Below are positions 9,778 through 19,520 of a DNA stretch of 64,000 nt, piece after piece; within the stretch, counting starts at the first letter, position 1, and each line of letters opens with the position of its first letter. The DNA is from Planctomycetia bacterium. GTDB lineage: Bacteria; Planctomycetota; Planctomycetia; Pirellulales; PNKZ01. The notes under the pieces are model-generated. The model was not told the DNA's origin, made no database searches, and saw only the letters and a program-made list of their open reading frames with translations. The translations under genes were made by a program, and so were the position numbers. The stretch spans positions 1 through 64,000 of the forward strand of contig JAIOPP010000094.1 in NCBI GenBank assembly GCA_021413845.1, given 5' to 3'.

Positions 9778-9895
9778 CCGGGATGATTCGCGGCGCGGTG
9801 GGCGTTGTTAGAGTGGAACCGTCGTAGACCTAGTCGATTTCAGGCTCGACCCCCGCCGGCAATACCCCCACCCTCGCCGAAGAATCGAACGCCAT

Positions 9896-11054
9896 ATGTG
9901 TTATGCAGCACGCTACTTGTCGTTGATTCTCATCGCGATCGTTTGTGTAGGACCGGTCGTCGCTGCGGAGAAAGCAGATGACTTTCTCATCGGTGGTCCG
10001 CTGGCAGGCATTCAGTTGCCGAGCGTCGGCGATCCGGAAGTCGAACTCTATCCCGACGCCGTCGAACGGTTTCGCATGAACGTCGGTGGAATGGACTTCC
10101 ACTACGGGATGTTCGACAAGCAAACGCAGCTGAAAAACTGGACCGTGCCGAACATTCCGGGAAGCGAAGGGCTCGCGCTCGAGCAATTTCTCGGCAAACG
10201 TAAAAAGGTCGGCAAGACGCGCGAGACGATCGGGCTTGTCGACGTTGTGCGCTGCAAGATCAAAGCCCCGGTGTTCAAGCTCGATCTCGGCGAACTCGGC
10301 CACGGACTCTATGCGATTCGCGTCGTTGCCGCCGCCGAAACGGCGAAGATGAAGTCGCCCTACGTGCCGCTCTACGTTGCGTTGCGGGTGAACGACGGCC
10401 TTCGCGGCGAGACGAATCAGTACCGCGTTTGTTGCGCCGCGACGGACGTTCTACCCGATTGCCGAAATCTTCTTTCATGCACCCGAGCGGCGACGCTATG
10501 AAGCGGAACTCTGGGTCGACGCCGGAAGCGAAGTCGAGCCGCTGGTGCATAACATCACGCTCGACGACGTGCTCGCAGGCACCGAACGCCGCCCGATCAA
10601 GACCAAGCGCGTACTCACAACAGCCGAAGAGTTCGACTCGCTTTATAATAAAATTCGGGCCTACGAAGCCGACCAGGCAATGAAGTTCACCCCGGCCGAG
10701 CGGGCCGCTCGCGATGAGCAAATCTGGAACTGGTTGCCGCCGATCAACGCTCAAGGAGTGAGCGATTATCAAAGCCTGTTCGGCGCCAATGCGATTCCGG
10801 AATACGGCGATTGGGAGCTCGTGGATCAGGGAGCGTTCAAAGAGTTCGATCCTCGCATGGGTTTCGCCTTGCGCCGCGGACCCGAGCATGGACAAACGCT
10901 GCTCGTGAACAAGAAGGCGAACCTCGTCTATACGATGGCCGATCTTCGCGCCGGCAAGCCGCTGCCGGGAACGACGCTGCCCGGCGGGCGGACGCGCGTC
11001 GACATTCCGACAGCGAAGTTCGCTGAGGGAGCGATATTCCTCAAGGTCGAGTAA
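9896..11054 (+). pseudogene. Frameshifted secreted protein of unknown function
   Basis: Two consecutive reading frames form one gene. The first (from ATG 9896) encodes a signal peptide (MCYAARYLSLILIAIVCVG..VAA) and runs through 'LRVNDGLRGETNQYRV'. After about 10430 it becomes nonsense and stops at 10501. The next frame, read from 10431, continues with sensible protein (VAPRRTFYPIAEIFFHAPE...) to the stop at 11054. Removing one T from the GTTT at 10427-10430 gives a continuous product of about 385 residues. The C-terminal half is rich in charged and aromatic residues and ends KFAEGAIFLKVE. I recognise no family. It is either a recent pseudogene or a sequencing/assembly indel; codon use on both sides looks like normal coding sequence. 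Confidence 0.75.
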
Positions 11055-11170
11055 CGCACGGACTTTGCGACCTGCGTACGTCGGAAGGCATCGTCAATCT
11101 TTACTCGTATTTCGAGGGAAGTCGGGCGGACTTGATCGCGCGCTTCGTGAGGCTTTGCCGCACATCGATG

Positions 11171-12571
11171 TTATCCGAACAGTTCCATCAGCGGTTTTCC
11201 CGTGGTGATCGGGCGCGAAATGCCGCTGTTGTTCTGCGGTTCGTTGAGCGGAACGCCGAGTGCGTGGTAGATGGTCGCCGCGAATTCCTCGGGGCGAACG
11301 GGATTGTTCGAGACGTACGCGCCGTGTTTGTCCGACTTGCCGTAGACAGCGCCGCCGGCGATCCCCGCTCCGGCCAGGATGGACGAAAAGCAACTGGGCC
11401 AGTGCTGGCGTCCGGGAGGAATTTGAGTCAGCACATTCGGTGTGCGGCCGAACTCTCCGGTCGCGACGACGAGCGTGTTCTCCAGCATGCCGCGCTCTTT
11501 CAGGTCGGAGAGGAGCGCGGACAGCGCTTGGTCGAGCCGCGGCAGGCAAAAGCCCATACCGTACGAGCCGTTGCCGAAAGCGTTGCCCATCCCCATGTTT
11601 CCGCCGTGCATGTCCCAACTGCTGCTAGGTGGGCCTGCGTTCTCATGCGGCGCTTGGCCGGCCCAGCCGTTGACGGTGACGAACCGGACGCCGGCTTCGA
11701 CCATGCGCCGAGCAAGCAGCAGGTTCTGACCCAGCGGATGGCGGCCGTAACGGTCGCGGACTTTTGCCGGCTCGCGATCGAGCTTGAACGCATCTCGACC
11801 CTCGACACGCGTTAAGGCATCGTAGCCTTTCTCGCGCAAGTGTGCCCAGTCGATGCCGCGAGCGTCTTTGGTCATCACATCGCTCTCGATGTCGGAGAGC
11901 AACTCACGGCGCTTGTCGAGCCGATTCCGGTCGACGGAATCGTAAATTTCCGGAGCCGTAAAAGTATCCATCGCAGGATGATTTTGCGCCGAGCCTACGA
12001 ACACCGGCGCATAGGCCGAGCCGATGTAGCCGCCGATGCCGATATTCGGCGCACAGAAAACCGAATCGCCGACGCACTTGATCAGCCACGCGTTGGAGAC
12101 GATGTTCCGCTTGCTCGGGTTGTACTTCGCAACGTATGAGCCGATGTAAGGCAGGTCGTCCGCCACCCCCTGGGCGACGCGTTTGTCGGATTGGCCGCTG
12201 AGCAAATTGTGCATCGCATCGAAGTGGTTGCTGATGGCACCTTGATGCGTCATCGAGTTGATGAGCGTGAACTGGTCGGTCACTTTGGCCAACTCCGTGT
12301 GCATCTCGTTGATGCGCATGCCCGGCACTTTGGTGGCGATGGGGACATACGGTCCGCGGATCGACGTCGGGGCGTTGGGCTTCATATCCCAAGTATCGAG
12401 ATGACTCGGTCCGCCGCAGAGCAGCACGAAGATGCACGACTTTTCCGCGGGCACGGCTTTGCCGCTCGCGTCCATCTTGTCGCTTCCCATCACCATGCCC
12501 GGCATGCCGAGCGATAGCGCGCCCATGCCGCCCACGATGAGGGCCTGCCGACGATTCAGTTCTGCGTCCAT
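11171..12571 (-). CDS. DUF1501 protein, Tat-exported (copy 1)
   Basis: A 466-residue member of the planctomycete DUF1501 family, distantly related to sulfatase/alkaline-phosphatase-type folds; function unproven. The N-terminus has a twin-arginine motif and hydrophobic stretch (NRRQALIVGGMGALSLGMPG), so it should be exported folded. Family blocks are present: 'CGGPSHLDTWDMKPNAP' near residue 50, 'NLLLARRMVEAGVRFV', and 'VVATGEFGRTPN'. It ends near LNEPQNNSGISRPITTG. Such genes are usually paired with a DUF1549/DUF1553 cytochrome gene, but none is adjacent here. ATG start at 12571; 247 bp of non-coding DNA lies upstream. Confidence 0.88.
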   Translation of the reverse strand: MDAELNRRQALIVGGMGALSLGMPGMVMGSDKMDASGKAVPAEKSCIFVLLCGGPSHLDTWDMKPNAPTSIRGPYVPIATKVPGMRINEMHTELAKVTDQFTLINSMTHQGAISNHFDAMHNLLSGQSDKRVAQGVADDLPYIGSYVAKYNPSKRNIVSNAWLIKCVGDSVFCAPNIGIGGYIGSAYAPVFVGSAQNHPAMDTFTAPEIYDSVDRNRLDKRRELLSDIESDVMTKDARGIDWAHLREKGYDALTRVEGRDAFKLDREPAKVRDRYGRHPLGQNLLLARRMVEAGVRFVTVNGWAGQAPHENAGPPSSSWDMHGGNMGMGNAFGNGSYGMGFCLPRLDQALSALLSDLKERGMLENTLVVATGEFGRTPNVLTQIPPGRQHWPSCFSSILAGAGIAGGAVYGKSDKHGAYVSNNPVRPEEFAATIYHALGVPLNEPQNNSGISRPITTGKPLMELFG

Positions 12572-12818
12572 AAATTACCTAACTACGTTAAACCGACAAT
12601 TATTCGCTGGGCCGAGCGTGGAGCAATCCAAGCTCGGGTATGCGGGTATGCCTACGACTACTTTATTCGATGTCGACTCATTCGGCCATGTTGATGAGTC
12701 TACGGGATTGCTTAGGACGTTGCAAAGTTAGGTTCGGCACAATCGGCCGGCAGGCTGCTTGACATTTGCAAGCCTATTCCAGCATATTCTCAATAATTCG
12801 GGCGCCGGCATTGAATTA
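12572..12818. other. Intergenic region, 247 bp
   Basis: No gene is visible. A consensus-like TTGACA occurs on the plus strand near 12760, but no plus-strand gene follows it for about 1 kb, so I do not call a promoter. Confidence 0.4.
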
Positions 12819-13316
12819 CTAGGAAGTTTCCGATGCGGCTAAAAGAGCTTCGACGATCGCAAGCAAGCCTTCGGCATCGTCTTGATCGAAGCGGCCGAGC
12901 AGCGGGCTGTCGATGTCCAGCACTCCGATGAGACGTTCTCCCTTGACCACAGGGACGACGATCTCCGAGTTGGATGCCGCATCGCACGCGATGTGGCCGG
13001 GAAATCGGTGAACGTCCGCCACGACGATGGTCTGCCGTTGTGCCGCCGCTGTGCCGCAGACTCCGCGTCCTGGTGCGATTCGTACGCAGGCCGGCTTACC
13101 TTGGAACGGCCCGAGGACCAAGTCCTGCCCGTTCACGAAATAGAACCCCGCCCAATTGACGTTCGGCAGGGCTCCATAGAGCAGCGCAGCGCAATTGGCT
13201 GCATTCGCCAGAAAGTTGCGTTCCCCTTCCGTGAGCGATTTCAACTCGGAAAGCAGTCGGCCGTACAACGCTGGTTTCTCGACCGGATAATCGTCTTCGC
13301 TCGTAGTGGAACGCAT
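12819..13316 (-). CDS. Free methionine-(R)-sulfoxide reductase (GAF domain)
   Basis: A 165-residue GAF-domain enzyme of the fRMsr family, which reduces free methionine-R-sulfoxide using thioredoxin. The three family cysteines are present: C77 (ACVRIAPGRG), C87 (GVCGTAAA) and C111 (HIACDAASNSEIVVP). 'NWAGFYFV' and 'GVLDIDSP' are further family blocks. The ATG at 13316 is chosen; the frame is open to a GTG at 13385, but the extra 23 residues do not belong to the family. Together with msrB at 5593 this gives repair of both protein-bound and free methionine R-sulfoxide. Confidence 0.9.
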   Translation of the reverse strand: MRSTTSEDDYPVEKPALYGRLLSELKSLTEGERNFLANAANCAALLYGALPNVNWAGFYFVNGQDLVLGPFQGKPACVRIAPGRGVCGTAAAQRQTIVVADVHRFPGHIACDAASNSEIVVPVVKGERLIGVLDIDSPLLGRFDQDDAEGLLAIVEALLAASETS

Positions 13317-13639
13317 TCCGCACCTGCCGGGTGAAATCGCTTTAACTCGGTCATGGCGACCGAGAACACTATACCGAGCGACCACATACTGAGCGACTAC
13401 GATCCATATTCGGCGCCTTTTGCCTGGCGACGTAAGTTACAGTCAACGTGGCCGGGCTAACGACCGATGGCACGAAGATGCCCGGCAAGAAGAACGCTGC
13501 CGATGCGCTGTGCCTGGGCGCTGCACTTAGACGCTGTCAGCGGCGTTCCGGATTGTTCCGGCTCTCAAGCGAAGAAGTCGCGATAGAGCGCTAAGGATCG
13601 TTGCCGACCATTCCAGGCAGAATGTAAATAGTGTGTTAA
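13317..13639. other. Intergenic region upstream of fRMsr and tRNA-Val
   Basis: About 320 bp. I see no convincing coding frame, terminator or promoter here; short open frames in it overlap the tRNA on the same strand and have no ribosome site. Confidence 0.45.
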
Positions 13640-13712
13640 TGGGCGGTGAGGGGCTCGAACCCACGACATCCACGGTGTAAGCATGGCGCTCTACCAACTG
13701 AGCTAACCGCCC
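13640..13712 (-). tRNA. tRNA-Val (UAC)
   Basis: Read on the minus strand it folds into a full cloverleaf of 72 bases plus discriminator A. The acceptor stem is GGGCGGT/ACCGCCC in its standard form, the D-arm is GCTC..GAGC, and the anticodon stem is CCATG/CGTGG with loop CTTACAC, giving anticodon TAC (valine, GUA codons). The T-arm contains GTTCGAGCC. The CCA end is not encoded. Confidence 0.96.
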
Positions 13713-13873
13713 GACGGTCTGCTGCGATGGTAACGAGCGCCTGATGCCTATGTCAATCGGGCGGCGGCAGCGTGGCGTTCGTCGCCCGAGGGTTTTCATT
13801 GTTTCGCATCGACTTCAAAGGTAGCATGAAGGCCGTTTCTTCGACTTTCATTTGCACCGCGACGCGACAACCG

Positions 13874-14734
13874 ATGCCTATCACGATTCTTTGTCCGAAC
13901 GGCCATAAGCTGACGTGTCCTGATTCGCTGGCAGGCAAAGCAGGAAAGTGTCCGCATTGCGGAGCCAAGTTTCGCATCCCGGAACCGACTCCACCTACGA
14001 CTCCGGCCATCGGTGCGGGCATGCCGGTCATTTCGATGACGAGGCCGAAAGCAAAACCGAAGCCGGCAGCGACTGCGGCTCCAGCCGCGGCACCGGCGCC
14101 TAAGGCCGTCGAAGCAGTGGCGACCGTGCAACCGGCCGCGGAACCTGCGGCTGCGCCGGCTCCCGTCGTCGCGGCAGTCGCCGAACCGGAACCGGAAGCA
14201 TCGCCGATTCGAAGCATCGACTCCGCCGGCGATGCCGAGCCCGGTGACGATGAAGTCGTGTTCATGTGTCCCGAGGGGCATCACCTTTGCGGTCCCGCCA
14301 CGCTTGTCGATCAACCGGGGGAATGCCCGATTTGTCATGTGAAGTTCATCGTGCCCGGCCCTGAAGAATTGGTCGAAGAGCAAGAACCTGAAATTCATCT
14401 CGATCAGCTTTTGGCCTCGGCTGCGGCACCGGAGGGATTCTCGTTCGGCGACAATTCCGAAGAAGGCGCGCCGCGCGGACTCGGCGCATTATTTCTACAG
14501 CTTTGGAAATATCGCGCTCAGGGTTGCGCGATCGAATTGCACCTCGGCGAAGGACGCGTGCTCGTTCCGAGTGGTTTCGCCGTCGAATCGGCGGGCCTGA
14601 GCCACGGGCTGTTCACGGTCGGTGAACCGAACGGCGCGGTGACGATGACCGTCGTGGCTTGGGACACGATCGAGCGGCTCAACGTACGCGGCTTGTTTCA
14701 TCTACCGCGCGGGATCACGTTCGATCTGCCTTAA
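13874..14734 (+). CDS. Double zinc-ribbon protein with Ala/Pro linker
   Basis: About 286 residues. Two zinc-ribbon-like modules are visible. The first is at residues 7-33 (CPNGHKLTCPD.. KCPHCGAKF). The second is near 135-160 (CPEGHHLCGP.. ECPICHVKF). They are joined by a long Ala/Pro linker (about 38-120). A globular C-terminal domain of about 110 residues follows, with no motif I recognise. I start at the ATG at 13874 because the protein then begins MPITILCPNGH, directly at the ribbon. An ATG at 13826 with AAAGG just upstream is possible and would add 16 residues. There is no signal peptide. The function is unknown; nucleic-acid or protein binding is inference. Confidence 0.7.
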   Translation: MPITILCPNGHKLTCPDSLAGKAGKCPHCGAKFRIPEPTPPTTPAIGAGMPVISMTRPKAKPKPAATAAPAAAPAPKAVEAVATVQPAAEPAAAPAPVVAAVAEPEPEASPIRSIDSAGDAEPGDDEVVFMCPEGHHLCGPATLVDQPGECPICHVKFIVPGPEELVEEQEPEIHLDQLLASAAAPEGFSFGDNSEEGAPRGLGALFLQLWKYRAQGCAIELHLGEGRVLVPSGFAVESAGLSHGLFTVGEPNGAVTMTVVAWDTIERLNVRGLFHLPRGITFDLP

Positions 14735-14751
14735 AGCCGAACGTTCGATTA

Positions 14752-15357
14752 CTATCGCTCGCCGAGAAGCTGCTGCAATTTATCAAGCGAACGCGTAAGC
14801 ATCACGCGCACGGCACCGTCGGTCTTGCGCAGCTTTTGCGCTATGTCTTTAGTCGGCAGTCCGTCGACGTAGCGTAACCGCAGCGCTTCGCGCTGGTCTT
14901 CGGGCAGGGTGCCGAGCGCTTCCCACATTCGAATTTCACGCTCATCGCGCGAGAAAGCCTTGCTCGGCGTCGTGATGCTCGCGACCAATAGCCCGAGGAG
15001 TCCGCCGCCGCCATCGGTGGAAACCGGTGAACCTTGCAAGGGGACTTCTCGTCCGGCGTCTCGTTTTTGAGCTTCGATGAATCGCCGATGGGCGTCGACG
15101 ATGCTCTCTTGCGCCAAGTGGCACAACACGCCGAACGGGTCCCGATCGGCCGAAGCGAAAAGATGCGGATGGCGCACGGCGCGAATGACCGCGTCTTGTA
15201 CGATATCGTCCGGTTCGACCTTGGCGCGCAGAGCGTAACCGAGCTGACGTGCGACATAGACGAGCAATTGCGGTCGTCGCACTTCGGCGAGTTCGGCGAC
15301 GGCGTTCGGTTCGCCGCTTCGGACTCGTTGCAAAAGCTCATCGGAAATTTCAGACAT
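14752..15357 (-). CDS. ECF-type RNA polymerase sigma factor (kinase-linked)
   Basis: A 201-residue extracytoplasmic-function sigma factor. Region 2 has 'DDIVQDAVIRAVRHPHLF' at about residues 49-67. Region 4 has 'LPEDQREALRLRYVDGLPT' followed by the helix-turn-helix KDIAQKLRKTDGAVRVML (to about 190). The linker is unusually long and Gly-rich (about 110-135). It is transcribed divergently from a membrane Ser/Thr kinase gene that starts 84 bp away, the usual planctomycete arrangement in which kinase signalling is thought to control the sigma factor (inference). The stop lies 17 bp from the convergent zinc-ribbon gene. Confidence 0.9.
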   Translation of the reverse strand: MSEISDELLQRVRSGEPNAVAELAEVRRPQLLVYVARQLGYALRAKVEPDDIVQDAVIRAVRHPHLFASADRDPFGVLCHLAQESIVDAHRRFIEAQKRDAGREVPLQGSPVSTDGGGGLLGLLVASITTPSKAFSRDEREIRMWEALGTLPEDQREALRLRYVDGLPTKDIAQKLRKTDGAVRVMLTRSLDKLQQLLGER

Positions 15358-15441
15358 CGTTCGCTCTCGCGCTCACGCGGCGGTTTCGCCTCCTTTGATG
15401 CTAACGTGCGGCGCTGGACCGGAATAGCCCCAAGGAGTAGG

Positions 15442-17742
15442 ATGCGAGCTGACCGTAGCGCGGCGAAAAGTCGGAGAATGGTCGTGCCCACTGCTGCGGA
15501 TGACATGAAGATCGACGCGGCGTCGCAGGTGTGGGTGGAGTTGTCTGCGCGCGTCGAGCGATTCGTCGAAGCTTGGGAAGCGGCCCAGGATCCGCCGGCG
15601 ATCAGCGCGTATCTCACGGATCTGACTCCCGCAGTGCGCCGGATGACGGCGATCGAGTTGATTAAAGTCGACTTGGAGTATCGTTGGGTGCGCGTGAGGC
15701 TCCCGCGACGGATCGAAGAATACCTCGCCGAGTTTCCTTTTCTCAACGAAGACATTCCCGTCGACTTGTTGTATGAGGAGTATCACGTTCGGCGCCAGTC
15801 GGGCGAGACCGTCGTGCCGGGCGATTCTCTTTTTCGGCGCTTTCCCGAACAGGCCGAAGAACTCCAACGTCTGATCGGGGCGGGCGTGGCGTTGAAAAGC
15901 ACGACGCTCGTAAAGCCAGGTCCGCGCAAAGGCCTCGGGCTTGTTGCCGGTGAGACCGTCGACGACTTCGACCTCATCGCGAAGCTCGGCGAAGGGGCGT
16001 TCGGCGATGTGTTTCTCGCTCGGCAGCGAAGCATGCAGCGCATCGTGGCGCTGAAGGTGACCGCTGATCGTGGTAGCGAGCCGCAAACGCTTGCGCAGCT
16101 CGACCACGAGCATATCGTGCGGGTCTACGATCAGCGGCGATTGCCGGAGCGCGGTATTCGGCTGATGTATATGCAGTATGCCGCCGGCGGGACCTTGGAC
16201 GCCGTGATCGAGCGCCTGCGACCGATACCTCCGAACGAACGAACCGGGGCCGACTACATTCGGGCCGTCGATGCTGTCGTGCATAAACGAGGTGAAGAGC
16301 CGCCTCATGAATCGTTGTTGCGGAATCGTCTTGCGGCGATGGCCTGGCCGGAAGTGATCTGCTGGCTCGCGGCTCAATTGTCGCGGGCATTGGATTACGC
16401 CCACCATGTCGGTGTGCTCCATCGTGACGTGAAGCCTGCGAACGTGTTGCTCACCGCCGAGGGCTCGCCGAAGCTGGCCGATTTTAATATTAGTTTCAGC
16501 TCGAAGCTCGATGGAGCCACGCCTGCCGCTTACTTCGGCGGCAGCTTGGCGTATATGTCGCCCGAGCAACTCGAGGCCTGCAACCCGGCCCATGACCGGA
16601 CGCCGGAGGAACTCGATGGACGGAGCGATCTGTATTCGCTCGGCGTGATGCTGTGGGAGCTCCTTACCGGTCTGCGCCCTTTCGATGACGAACAGATGGA
16701 ACGCTCTTGGGGGCTGACGCTCGCGCAGATGACCGATCGTCGGCGACGCGGCGCACCGACGCACCTACTCGAACGCTTGGTACGCGATAAGGCACCCGGC
16801 CTGCATCTCGTCTTCGCTCGTTGTTTGGCGTCGGATGTCGAGGGCCGATTTTCTTCGGGCACGGAGATGGCGAGGCATTTCGATCTTTGTCTCTTGCCGC
16901 AGACGCAGCGGTTGCTCATGCCGCGCGACGACCGGTGGCATTCCTTCGTTTGCCGGCATCCGATTCTCACGATCGTCGGCCTCACGCTCTTGCCGAACGG
17001 GGTCGCGGGAGCGTTGAATTATCTTTACAACAAGCAAGAAATCATTTTGAAGCTGCCGAATGCCGAAGCGGTATTCGAGCAAGTGCAGACGATCATCAAC
17101 TTGGTGTTCTTCCCGTTGGGAGCGATGTACGGTGCGTATCGTGTGTCGACCATCGCCAAGTTTTTGAGCAACGCGAAAGCTCGCGACGGTCTCGATGACA
17201 ACGGAGCGGCCGACTTAAGACGCCGGTGTCTTTTCATCGGCCATGAAGCTTCGATGATCGGCGTCTCGATGTGGGTCGTCGCCGGGGTGCTCTATCCGAT
17301 CGGCATGCATCTCGGGCTCGGCGACGTGCCGATGACCGTGTACATGCATTTTTTTACGTCGCTGCTGTTGTGCGGATCGATCGCTGCGGCGTATCCGTTT
17401 CTGTTGATCACGTTCGTTTCGCTACATCACTACTATCCGGCGTTCGTCCGTTTGGAATCGATGTCGTCCGTCGATCGAACGCATCTCGAACGAATGCGGC
17501 GGTTCGCCTGGACGTATCTCGGTCTCGCCGCACTCGTGCCGATGTTGTCCGTGGCGACGCTTGCCTTAATCGGTTCACGATTGCAACTCGCGCTCGTGAT
17601 CATGGCCGTCGGCGGCATCATCGGCTTCCTCGCTGCGCTCGTCGGGCTGCGCGTGTTTCAAGCCGACTACGAGGCGCTCGTCGTCACGACGCGCAAAGGC
17701 CAGATCCGTAAGCCTGCTACGTTCGACGAAACGTTGAGATAA
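15442..17742 (+). CDS. Membrane Ser/Thr protein kinase
   Basis: A 766-residue Hanks-type kinase. ATG 15442 is preceded by AAGGAG and avoids overlap with the divergent sigma gene; a longer open frame upstream is antisense to that gene. Residues 1-170 form a helical N-terminal region. The kinase domain (about 174-470) has GEGAFG at 183-188, Lys205 in VALKV, HRDVKPAN at 327-334 and SPE for APE. The DFG motif reads DFN (347-349), a variant I believe is common in planctomycete kinases. About 480-755 holds five or six hydrophobic segments, so the kinase is membrane-anchored with its catalytic domain in the cytoplasm. It probably acts on the neighbouring ECF sigma factor or its own membrane part (inference). 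Confidence 0.9.
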   Translation: MRADRSAAKSRRMVVPTAADDMKIDAASQVWVELSARVERFVEAWEAAQDPPAISAYLTDLTPAVRRMTAIELIKVDLEYRWVRVRLPRRIEEYLAEFPFLNEDIPVDLLYEEYHVRRQSGETVVPGDSLFRRFPEQAEELQRLIGAGVALKSTTLVKPGPRKGLGLVAGETVDDFDLIAKLGEGAFGDVFLARQRSMQRIVALKVTADRGSEPQTLAQLDHEHIVRVYDQRRLPERGIRLMYMQYAAGGTLDAVIERLRPIPPNERTGADYIRAVDAVVHKRGEEPPHESLLRNRLAAMAWPEVICWLAAQLSRALDYAHHVGVLHRDVKPANVLLTAEGSPKLADFNISFSSKLDGATPAAYFGGSLAYMSPEQLEACNPAHDRTPEELDGRSDLYSLGVMLWELLTGLRPFDDEQMERSWGLTLAQMTDRRRRGAPTHLLERLVRDKAPGLHLVFARCLASDVEGRFSSGTEMARHFDLCLLPQTQRLLMPRDDRWHSFVCRHPILTIVGLTLLPNGVAGALNYLYNKQEIILKLPNAEAVFEQVQTIINLVFFPLGAMYGAYRVSTIAKFLSNAKARDGLDDNGAADLRRRCLFIGHEASMIGVSMWVVAGVLYPIGMHLGLGDVPMTVYMHFFTSLLLCGSIAAAYPFLLITFVSLHHYYPAFVRLESMSSVDRTHLERMRRFAWTYLGLAALVPMLSVATLALIGSRLQLALVIMAVGGIIGFLAALVGLRVFQADYEALVVTTRKGQIRKPATFDETLR

Positions 17743-17772
17743 GAAGCGGCCCTAGCCGGGCTCTATTCGCAC

Positions 17773-19275
17773 TTACGACAATGCGTCGTGGATCACTTTG
17801 CCTTCGACGAGCGGCAACGGGCGCCCGAGGGCGTCGTGGATCCAGGTGTGGTGATCGATTCCCAACAGATGGTACATCGTCGCCAGCATATCTTTCGGGC
17901 TGATCGGATCGCGAGCGACGTCGCTGCCGTGTTTGTCGCTGGCTCCGAGCACCGCTCCACGCTTGATTCCGGCTCCGGCGAGCATCGTCGAATAGACGCG
18001 CGACCAGTGGTCCCGCCCGCCCCCCTTGGCTTTGTTGATGGTCGGCGTTCGGCCGTGTTCGCTTGTGCAAACGACGAGAATATCGTCGAGCAAGCCGCGC
18101 CGATCGAGATCGGTGATTAAGCCGTGCCAGCCGAGGTCGAGGCCGGGACACAACTCCTTTTTCATTCGCGCGAAGTGATCGTGGTGCGTGTCCCAACCGG
18201 TGCCGGCGAGACCGAACTCGTCCCAGAATACGCTGACGACTTTCGTGCCGGCCTCGATCAAGCGGCGGGCCGCGATCAGCGACTTGCCGAAGATCGTCTG
18301 TCCGTAGAGGTCGAGCGTTTCCGTCTTTTCTTTGCGCACGTCGAGCGCAGTTCGCAGCGTGTCGCTGTTAAGCATCGCATACGTCATCGAGCGATAGCGA
18401 TCGAGCGATTGACCGGCTGTGGTTTGTTTTAAGTCGCGACGGGCTTCGTCGAGTTGCTGAATCAGCGTGCGCCGCGTGTCGAGCCGATCGAGGGTGACGT
18501 CGTTTTGCAGGCTCGTCGCCGAAGGGACCGTGAAATACGAGTCGGGCGTGCAACCGATATACGGATCGTTATCGGTGAACTTCATATCCTGGAGCGTTTT
18601 GATATACCCCTTCGTGGCGCTGCCGACGAAGTCGGTCCAAATCGGATTGTATTCCGAGCCTAAGAACGCCGCATAAGGGCCTGCACGGGGCACCTCGCCC
18701 ACACGGCGCGAGCTGAATGGAAACGGCAGAGCGATGTTTTGCGGAACCGAATGGGGAGCGGTCCCCTTTTGCCTTTGCGACTCGATGTAGTCGACGACCG
18801 AGCCGAAGTAGGGCCAGTGCTTGGGATCGCGAGGGCTCAACTCCATCGCGACGTCGATGACAGGGACGCCGGTCGTGGCGTAGGCGACGCCGTGGAGCGG
18901 ATAAGGATGCGTCATCGAACGCATCACGGTCGTGCGGTCCATCACCTTCGACAAGTTCGGCAGCAACTCGCTGACGTTGCAGCCCGGCAGGCTGGAAGGA
19001 ATGCAGCCGAATTCGCCGCGGATCTCCAGCGGGGCATCCGGCTTCGGGTCGACCGTTTCCAATTGGCTCGGCGATCCGTAAAGGTGGATCAGGATGATCC
19101 CCTTCGCCTTGCCGAAGCTGCGAGGGCGTGCCACGTCGGCCGCAGCGGAAGCGGCTTGCAACTGCAACAGCTGCGGCAGGCTTGCCCCGGCCATGCCGAG
19201 TCCGCCGATGCGAAGCATGTCGCGCCGCGAATAGCCGTCGCAAAGCTTGCGCGTCGAACCGAGCACTCGCAGCAT
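17773..19275 (-). CDS. DUF1501 protein, Tat-exported (copy 2)
   Basis: A 500-residue DUF1501 protein. The Tat motif is SRRDMLRIGGLGMAGASLPQ at about residues 18-37. Family blocks are 'HLYGSPSQLETVDPKPDAP', 'SLIAARRLIEAGTKVVSV', 'CTSEHGRTPTINKAKGGGRD' and the C-terminal 'MYHLLGIDHHTWIHDALGRP'. It is convergent with the kinase gene (30-bp gap) and has no partner cytochrome gene next to it. Compared with copy 1 it has a longer middle region. Function in the family is unknown; an exported hydrolase-like role is inferred only from fold similarity to sulfatases. Confidence 0.88.
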   Translation of the reverse strand: MLRVLGSTRKLCDGYSRRDMLRIGGLGMAGASLPQLLQLQAASAAADVARPRSFGKAKGIILIHLYGSPSQLETVDPKPDAPLEIRGEFGCIPSSLPGCNVSELLPNLSKVMDRTTVMRSMTHPYPLHGVAYATTGVPVIDVAMELSPRDPKHWPYFGSVVDYIESQRQKGTAPHSVPQNIALPFPFSSRRVGEVPRAGPYAAFLGSEYNPIWTDFVGSATKGYIKTLQDMKFTDNDPYIGCTPDSYFTVPSATSLQNDVTLDRLDTRRTLIQQLDEARRDLKQTTAGQSLDRYRSMTYAMLNSDTLRTALDVRKEKTETLDLYGQTIFGKSLIAARRLIEAGTKVVSVFWDEFGLAGTGWDTHHDHFARMKKELCPGLDLGWHGLITDLDRRGLLDDILVVCTSEHGRTPTINKAKGGGRDHWSRVYSTMLAGAGIKRGAVLGASDKHGSDVARDPISPKDMLATMYHLLGIDHHTWIHDALGRPLPLVEGKVIHDALS

Positions 19276-19520
19276 GACGTCGCCTCAATGGCCGAAACGG
19301 GAGGACGGAAAAGAATACCGGCCGGGTCGAGCTTACTCGGCCCGATCGCAACGCAACAGCGCGAACGCTAGCGTCGTGAAAGGTAGATAAGGGTGGGCTG
19401 ATGCGATGATTATCGTATCATTAGCCCCCTCGCCGGTAAAGACTTTTCGCCCTTCCGCTCGTTTTCCTTCGATCATTCCATCGCCGCTAAGGCTGCTGAG
19501 ATTCAGCGTTAGTCGGATGC

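Noticed and set aside
10420-10440. Programmed frameshifting in the 9896-11054 gene
   Set aside because: No slippery heptamer, stop codon pause or stimulator; a simple one-base indel explains it.
12760-12790. TTGACA with CATATT 18 bases later on the plus strand
   Set aside because: No plus-strand gene follows for about 1 kb; likely chance.
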